DNA from: Inquilinus sp039594555
GTDB taxonomy: Bacteria; Pseudomonadota; Alphaproteobacteria; DSM-16000; Inquilinaceae
Reading direction: 5' to 3'
Assembly: GCF_039594555.1 (NCBI RefSeq)
Contig: NZ_JBCNNF010000123.1
Location: 1-16,825, forward strand
DNA length: 16,825 nucleotides
Positions 13,484 through 16,825 of the stretch are shown here, piece by piece; positions within the stretch are counted from its first letter, which is position 1; each line of letters starts with the position of its first letter. A program made the position numbers and the translations under genes. The notes beneath the pieces are model-generated. The model ran no database searches, was not told the origin of the DNA, and worked only from the letters and a program-made list of their open reading frames with translations.

Positions 13484-13632
13484 GGCGGCGGCCCGATACT
13501 GCACCTGGCGCGGCCGTCTGACGGCGCACTCGAAGCTTCCGGCGCCCGCGCACCAAATGTGCGCTGCACTCTGGTTCTCGAAATCACCGTCGGCCGACTC
13601 ACGCCAGCGCAGTCTCGAACGGCCTCCGAGAG

Positions 13633-14544
13633 TCAGACCCCGTACTTGCTGAGGTCCGGCCGCTTCGCCAGGGCGGTGCGGACGATGGTCTCGACCCGGT
13701 CGCGCTCAGCCCCCTGCAGCTCCAGCCGCGGCTGGCGCACGGTGGTGGAGGTGCCGCGCACAATCGCCTCGGCCAGCTTGACGTTCTGGACGAAGCGCAG
13801 CGACACGTCGAGATGCAGCAGCGGCATGAACCAGCGATAGATCTCCAGCGCCTCCGGGATCCGCCCGGCCGCGACCAGCTTGTGGATCGCCACCGTCTCG
13901 CGCGGGAAGGCGCAGACCAGGCCGGCGACCCAGCCGACCGCGCCCAGCATCAGGCTTTCCAGCGCCAGGTCGTCGACCCCGGTGAAGATGTCGTAGCGGT
14001 CGCCCACCGTGTTCATGATGTCGGTGATGCGGCGGACGTCGCCCGAGGATTCCTTGATCGCGACGAAGTTCTTCTCGTCCGCCATCTCGGCGAACATTTC
14101 CGGCGTGATGTCGACCGCATAGGCGATCGGGTTGTTGTAGACCATGATCGGCAGGCCGGTCGCCTGCGCCACGGTGCGGAAATGCTGGATGGTCTCGCGC
14201 CGGTCGGAGACGTAGCGCATCGCCGGCAGCAGCATCAGCCCGTCCATCCCGGCCGCCGCCGCCCGCTCCGCCAGCTTGACCGCGGCCCGGGTCGAATCCT
14301 CGGCCACGGTCAGCAGCACCGGGTGGCCGCCCGCCGCCTCCTTGGACGCGCCGGCGATCGCCATCTTTTCGTCGGCGGTCAGGGTGCTGGCCTCGCCGAT
14401 CGAGCCGCAGCAGATGATGCCGTCGACCCCGTTCTCGATCTGGAACGCGACATCCGCGCGCACCCCGGCCAGGTCGACCTCCTGCGCCGCATCCATCTTG
14501 GTGGTGATCGCCGTGTAGACCCCGGCCCAGCGCTGCCCCGCCAT
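13633..14544 (-). CDS. Dihydrodipicolinate synthase/N-acetylneuraminate lyase (DapA) family protein
   Basis: Class I (Schiff-base) aldolase or dehydratase of 303 aa. Seen: the carboxylate-binding GSIGEASTL (47-55), YNNP with Tyr136, and the Schiff-base Lys164 in VAIKESSGD. In true DapA the binding motif is usually G-T-T-G-E; here the second and third positions are S-I, which points to another member, such as a keto-deoxy-sugar dehydratase, N-acetylneuraminate lyase or hydroxyproline-pathway deaminase. No neighbour decides between them. ATG 14542-14544 follows AAGGGA about 11 nt upstream. It lies tail to tail with the ABC operon, so the two may serve one catabolic pathway, but that is inference. 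Its promoter overlaps a FadR-type palindrome, which favours substrate-induced control over a constitutive lysine-synthesis role. Confidence 0.88.
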   Translation of the reverse strand: MAGQRWAGVYTAITTKMDAAQEVDLAGVRADVAFQIENGVDGIICCGSIGEASTLTADEKMAIAGASKEAAGGHPVLLTVAEDSTRAAVKLAERAAAAGMDGLMLLPAMRYVSDRRETIQHFRTVAQATGLPIMVYNNPIAYAVDITPEMFAEMADEKNFVAIKESSGDVRRITDIMNTVGDRYDIFTGVDDLALESLMLGAVGWVAGLVCAFPRETVAIHKLVAAGRIPEALEIYRWFMPLLHLDVSLRFVQNVKLAEAIVRGTSTTVRQPRLELQGAERDRVETIVRTALAKRPDLSKYGV

Positions 14545-14596
14545 CGTCTCGCATCCCTTTGTGATCGGCCGCTCTTTGGTTTGCGGCGTTCCCCAG

Positions 14597-14626
14597 CATA
14601 TCTTCTGTATTTAATTTGTCGACAAA
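14597..14626 (-). promoter_or_regulatory. Promoter of the DapA-family gene with GntR/FadR-type operator
   Basis: On the minus strand TTGTCG (14620-14625) and GATATG (14597-14602) are 17 nt apart. The -35 lies within the perfect 12-bp palindrome TTTGTCGACAAA (14615-14626), which fits the T-N-G-T-N(0-3)-A-C-N-A type of site bound by FadR-subfamily GntR regulators. No regulator gene is in the window. Confidence 0.5.
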
Positions 14627-14729
14627 ATCCGCCAGGCGACCGCCTCCGCCCCAACCCGAGCGAGGCGAGCCCTTCGCTGGCGACATTGCACCGCAGCATT
14701 TCCTGCAGATCTATGTTGCAGTGCGAAAG

Positions 14730-14743
14730 AGTATGATCATACT
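14730..14743. promoter_or_regulatory. 14-bp perfect palindrome, possible operator
   Basis: AGTATGATCATACT is fully self-complementary and lies in the 351-bp gap between two divergent genes, about 150 nt upstream of the 100-aa protein gene and 190 nt upstream of the DapA-family gene. The remainder of the gap has no gene; TTGCACCGCAG (14685-14695) and TTGCAGTGCG (14716-14725) are similar short direct motifs near it. Confidence 0.35.
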
Positions 14744-14895
14744 TATCGAATGCAGGGAGACGTGACGACAGCCCCGATCGGGGCGCCGCTCCGCCCTCTT
14801 TGCACCACATTTTACGGGCATTTGTCCGGCCTTCCGACACAAGGCCGTGGTCGAATGATCCGGATCAACAGGTGAAGGTTTTCGGGAGCACTCCA

Positions 14896-15198
14896 ATGCC
14901 TGCCGTCAAGAATGTCCGCTACGTCACCAAGCGCGAACTGCCGACGGTTGACGATGCCCTGTATGCCGCCGAGGGTCTGACCGCCGATTTCGAGGAGCGG
15001 CTGCAGATCGCCGCCGAGCTGAGCGGCCTGTCGATTGACGAAGTCCGCGCCGCCGCCGAGGCCCAGGCCGCCGAGATGGCGAAGAAGTCGACCCTGCGCA
15101 TCACCTCGACCATCCGGTCGAACACCGGCAGCGCCGTGGTGGTCGAACGTCGCCGCACCCGCACCGTGATGATGCCGCGGTCGCTGACCCTGGCCTGA
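14896..15198 (+). CDS. Conserved-looking hypothetical protein, 100 aa
   Basis: I do not recognise this protein. ATG 14896 has GGGAG 9 nt upstream and starts MPAVKNVRYVTKRELPTVDD; the longer frame from 14800 lacks a ribosome site. Residues 17-70 are acidic and helical (ALYAAEGLTADFEERLQIAA, LSGLSIDEVRAAAEAQAAEM). Residues 71-100 are basic and beta-rich (STLRITSTIRSNTGSAVVVE, then RRRTRTVMMPRS). The basic part loosely resembles the short IF2-associated motif (S-x-x-R-x-G-x-x-VVVE-R-R-R) found near the front of bacterial IF-2; this is a resemblance only. A clear terminator 41 nt after the stop makes it a one-gene unit. Normal codon use and high GC suggest a genuine resident gene, perhaps a nucleic-acid-binding adaptor. 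Confidence 0.75.
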   Translation: MPAVKNVRYVTKRELPTVDDALYAAEGLTADFEERLQIAAELSGLSIDEVRAAAEAQAAEMAKKSTLRITSTIRSNTGSAVVVERRRTRTVMMPRSLTLA

Positions 15199-15239
15199 TC
15201 CCCGGCCCCGCGCGGTCCGGGATCTTCTGACCGAGTTCT

Positions 15240-15278
15240 GTGGCCTCCTCCGGCGACGGGGGAGGCCACTTGTGTTTT
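15240..15278 (+). terminator. Intrinsic terminator of the 100-aa protein gene
   Basis: GTGGCCTCCTCCG (15240-15252) pairs with CGGGGGAGGCCAC (15257-15269), 13 bp with one G-T pair and loop GCGA. The T-rich tail TTGTGTTTT follows at 15270-15278. The tail lies on the plus strand, so it ends plus-strand transcription; the stem may also serve the convergent minus gene. Confidence 0.85.
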
Positions 15279-15281
15279 GGG

Positions 15282-16247
15282 CTACCGCATTCCGGCCGGG
15301 GCCGCGATGGCCCACAGCGTGGTGCTGCCCCGGCTGTCCGGATCGTAAGGCGCCGATTCGAAGGCGATGGTCCGGCCATCGGCCGACCAGCCGGGCGCGC
15401 CGTCATAGCCGCAATTGACCGTCAGCCGCACCGGCGTGCCACCCGTTGCCGGGATCACGAACAGATTGGCGTTGGCCAGCCCGGCCCCTCCGGCCGAGTA
15501 GACGATCCAGGCGCCGCTCGGCGACCAGGACGGGTCGGTGTTGCCGCGGGACGGGGCCTTGGTGACGTTGAGTAGATTGCCGCCGGCGGCATCGATCGTC
15601 ATCACATCCCACTGGTCGGGCTTGACCTGGCGCTGGAAGGCGATCTTGTCGCCGCGCGGCGACCATTGCGGCTGCCGGTCGTCGGCGCCCCGGGTCAGCC
15701 GGACCAGGCCGCTGCCGTCGATCTTCATCTTCCACAGCTCGCCGGCGCCGTCCGGGTTCGCCTCGCTGTGCGACTCGAATACGATCCACTGGCTGCGGTC
15801 GGCCAGCACCGGCGAGATCGACGGCTCCCAGGCCAGCAAGCCCGGCCGGTTGGTCAGCCGCCTCGCCGCGCCAGCGGCGGCCGGAACGATATAGATCTCG
15901 TCGCGGTCCACGACATCCGAGGAATAGACCACGGCATTGCCCGCCGCGCTCCAGCACTGGCCCGGCAGGTTGACGCTCTGCGCTCCGGCGCGGGGGCTGA
16001 GCGCCCGGGTCGGGGCGCCGCCGGCGGCCGGCACCGTCCAGACGATGGCGCCGCCCTGGTTGTAGCGGCGCTTGAAGTTGGTGAAGGCCAGCGCCGTCCC
16101 GTCCGGCGACAGGCATGGATTCTGCAGGCTGCCGGCAACGCCGGTGACCGGGATCGGCCTGGCCGCATCGCCGCGGCAGGTCTGGGCGGCCGCGGCCAGA
16201 GGGCCGGCAGCCAGCACGGCGGCCAGCGCCCATGCGCATCGTCTCAT
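15282..16247 (-). CDS. Secreted TolB-like beta-propeller (PD40) protein
   Basis: Predicted periplasmic protein of 321 aa. ATG at 16245-16247 has GGGGGAG 8 nt upstream; the GTG three codons earlier abuts that site. A signal peptide (MRRCAWALAAVLAAGPLAAA) is followed by a likely cut before QTC. The mature part is a series of WD40-like blades with the PD40 motif: NPCLSPDGTALAFTN, GQCWSAAGNAVVYSS, EPSISPVLADRSQWIVFES, QPQWSPRGDKIAFQR, DPSWSPSGAWIVYSA and APGWSADGRTIAFES, six in all as in the TolB propeller. It lacks TolB's N-terminal domain and is not beside tol-pal genes, so it is a TolB-like propeller rather than TolB. Two near-N-terminal Cys residues could be disulfide-bonded. Role unknown; probably protein or ligand binding at the envelope. 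Confidence 0.85.
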   Translation of the reverse strand: MRRCAWALAAVLAAGPLAAAAQTCRGDAARPIPVTGVAGSLQNPCLSPDGTALAFTNFKRRYNQGGAIVWTVPAAGGAPTRALSPRAGAQSVNLPGQCWSAAGNAVVYSSDVVDRDEIYIVPAAAGAARRLTNRPGLLAWEPSISPVLADRSQWIVFESHSEANPDGAGELWKMKIDGSGLVRLTRGADDRQPQWSPRGDKIAFQRQVKPDQWDVMTIDAAGGNLLNVTKAPSRGNTDPSWSPSGAWIVYSAGGAGLANANLFVIPATGGTPVRLTVNCGYDGAPGWSADGRTIAFESAPYDPDSRGSTTLWAIAAPAGMR

Positions 16248-16478
16248 CGCTCGCACTCCCCCGAAATCGGCCGGCTTCGCCCCGATGGCGATGCACCGGC
16301 CCGGGAACTGTCGGGGACGCCGGCATAGGACAACAATCCCTCTACTCTCGGGGGTTGCTTATCGCAGCGAATTCCGGCCGATCGGGAATGCGGCGCGAGC
16401 GGCTTTCCCGCCGCCGGTCCCGCCCCATATCATCGCGGGCGTGCCGCTCCCGGCGCGGCCGAGCGGAAGGGTCTTGCA

Positions 16479-16825
16479 TTGGATCTCGTGGACGACGCCC
16501 TGCGCGACCGGGCCCGCCGGGCCGACATTGCGCCCGAATGGACCGACGTCAGCGGCCGGACCCGCAGCGTGGCGCCCGAGACGCTGGAGCGGCTGCTGGC
16601 CCTGATCGGCGTGAATGGTGAGACGGCCGCGGTGCCGCCGTTGGTCACCGGCACGGCCGGCCAGGCGATCCCCCTGCCTCCGGCGGCCGGCACCGGCGCC
16701 GCCGCACTGGTCTTCGACTCCGGCGAGCGGATCGACGTCACCGTCTATCCCGGCGATGACGGGCGCAGCTGGCTGGCGCCGGTCGACCGGGCCGGCTATC
16801 ACCGGCTGCTGCTGCGCGACCGCGA
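16479..16825 (+). CDS. malQ: Probable 4-alpha-glucanotransferase N-terminus (partial, runs off the right edge)
   Basis: MalQ transfers glucan chains between maltodextrins in the cytoplasm. Only about 115 residues are present, before the catalytic barrel. The opening LDLVDDALRDRARRADIAPE then WTDVSGRTRSVAPETLERLL and ALIGV matches the typical N-terminus of proteobacterial MalQ (L-A-x-x-A-G-I-x-x-x-W-x-D-x-x-G-R-x-x-x-V-x-x-E-T-L-x-x-L-L-A-x-L-G). The start is TTG at 16479-16481: GGAAGGG lies 7 nt upstream and there is no ATG in frame. A GTG at 16488 is a weaker choice. The following 70 residues look like the beta-sandwich that precedes the GH77 barrel (AALVFDSGERIDVTVYPGDD). Catalytic residues are outside the window, so the call rests on the N-terminal motif alone. 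Confidence 0.7.
   Translation, partial: MDLVDDALRDRARRADIAPEWTDVSGRTRSVAPETLERLLALIGVNGETAAVPPLVTGTAGQAIPLPPAAGTGAAALVFDSGERIDVTVYPGDDGRSWLAPVDRAGYHRLLLRDR

Noticed and set aside
12287..13504. 405-codon minus-strand frame
   Set aside because: Antisense shadow of the ABC ATPase, which has every ATPase motif on the plus strand.
13548..13564. GCGCAC-CAAAT-GTGCGC hairpin as a terminator between convergent genes
   Set aside because: The stem is only 6 bp and no T-run follows on either strand.

Overview
The window looks like chromosomal DNA of a GC-rich alphaproteobacterium, roughly 70% GC by eye. A member of the Rhodospirillales (Azospirillum/Inquilinus-like) is my best guess from gene content; no rRNA or marker gene confirms it. 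Supporting signs are a GTTC-N7-GTTC box (the alphaproteobacterial LexA site), a fold-III ornithine decarboxylase behind a structured leader resembling the alphaproteobacterial speF RNA, and several families of palindromic intergenic repeats.

Layout. (1) 1-1145, minus strand: the edge of a prophage remnant. It holds a PBSX-type large terminase running off the left edge and a small-terminase reading frame with an in-frame TGA. A long palindromic repeat joins the two in one frame. A promoter with an abutting LexA-type box faces this module. (2) 1344-2145: a GNAT acetyltransferase with a palindrome between its -35 and -10. (3) 2168-3071: a lower-GC island (about 53% by hand count between 2341 and 2880) bounded by pairs of one 18-bp inverted repeat. 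It carries one unrecognised 122-aa protein with a Gly-rich, two-cysteine C-terminus and is followed by a second palindrome family. (4) 3118-5259, minus: a class A penicillin-binding protein with a promoter that implies a nearly leaderless mRNA. (5) 5381-7424, plus: leader RNA, ornithine decarboxylase and a GNAT enzyme as a likely polyamine operon. (6) 7442-8959: repeats, a TrmH/SpoU RNA methyltransferase and a RidA-family protein, both minus. (7) 9146-13483, plus: a complete four-gene ABC importer (binding protein, two permeases, ATPase) of the iron(III)/polyamine superfamily, substrate unknown. (8) 13633-14544, minus: a DapA/NanA-family lyase with a GntR-like operator over its promoter. (9) 14896-15278: a small unknown basic protein and a clear intrinsic terminator. 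(10) 15282-16247, minus: a secreted TolB-like beta-propeller protein. (11) 16479 to the right edge: the start of a probable 4-alpha-glucanotransferase with a TTG start.

Most of the window is ordinary core and transport metabolism. The unusual parts are the terminase pair linked through a repeat, and the repeat-bounded island with an orphan peptide-like gene. No tRNA, rRNA, CRISPR array or complete insertion sequence was seen.
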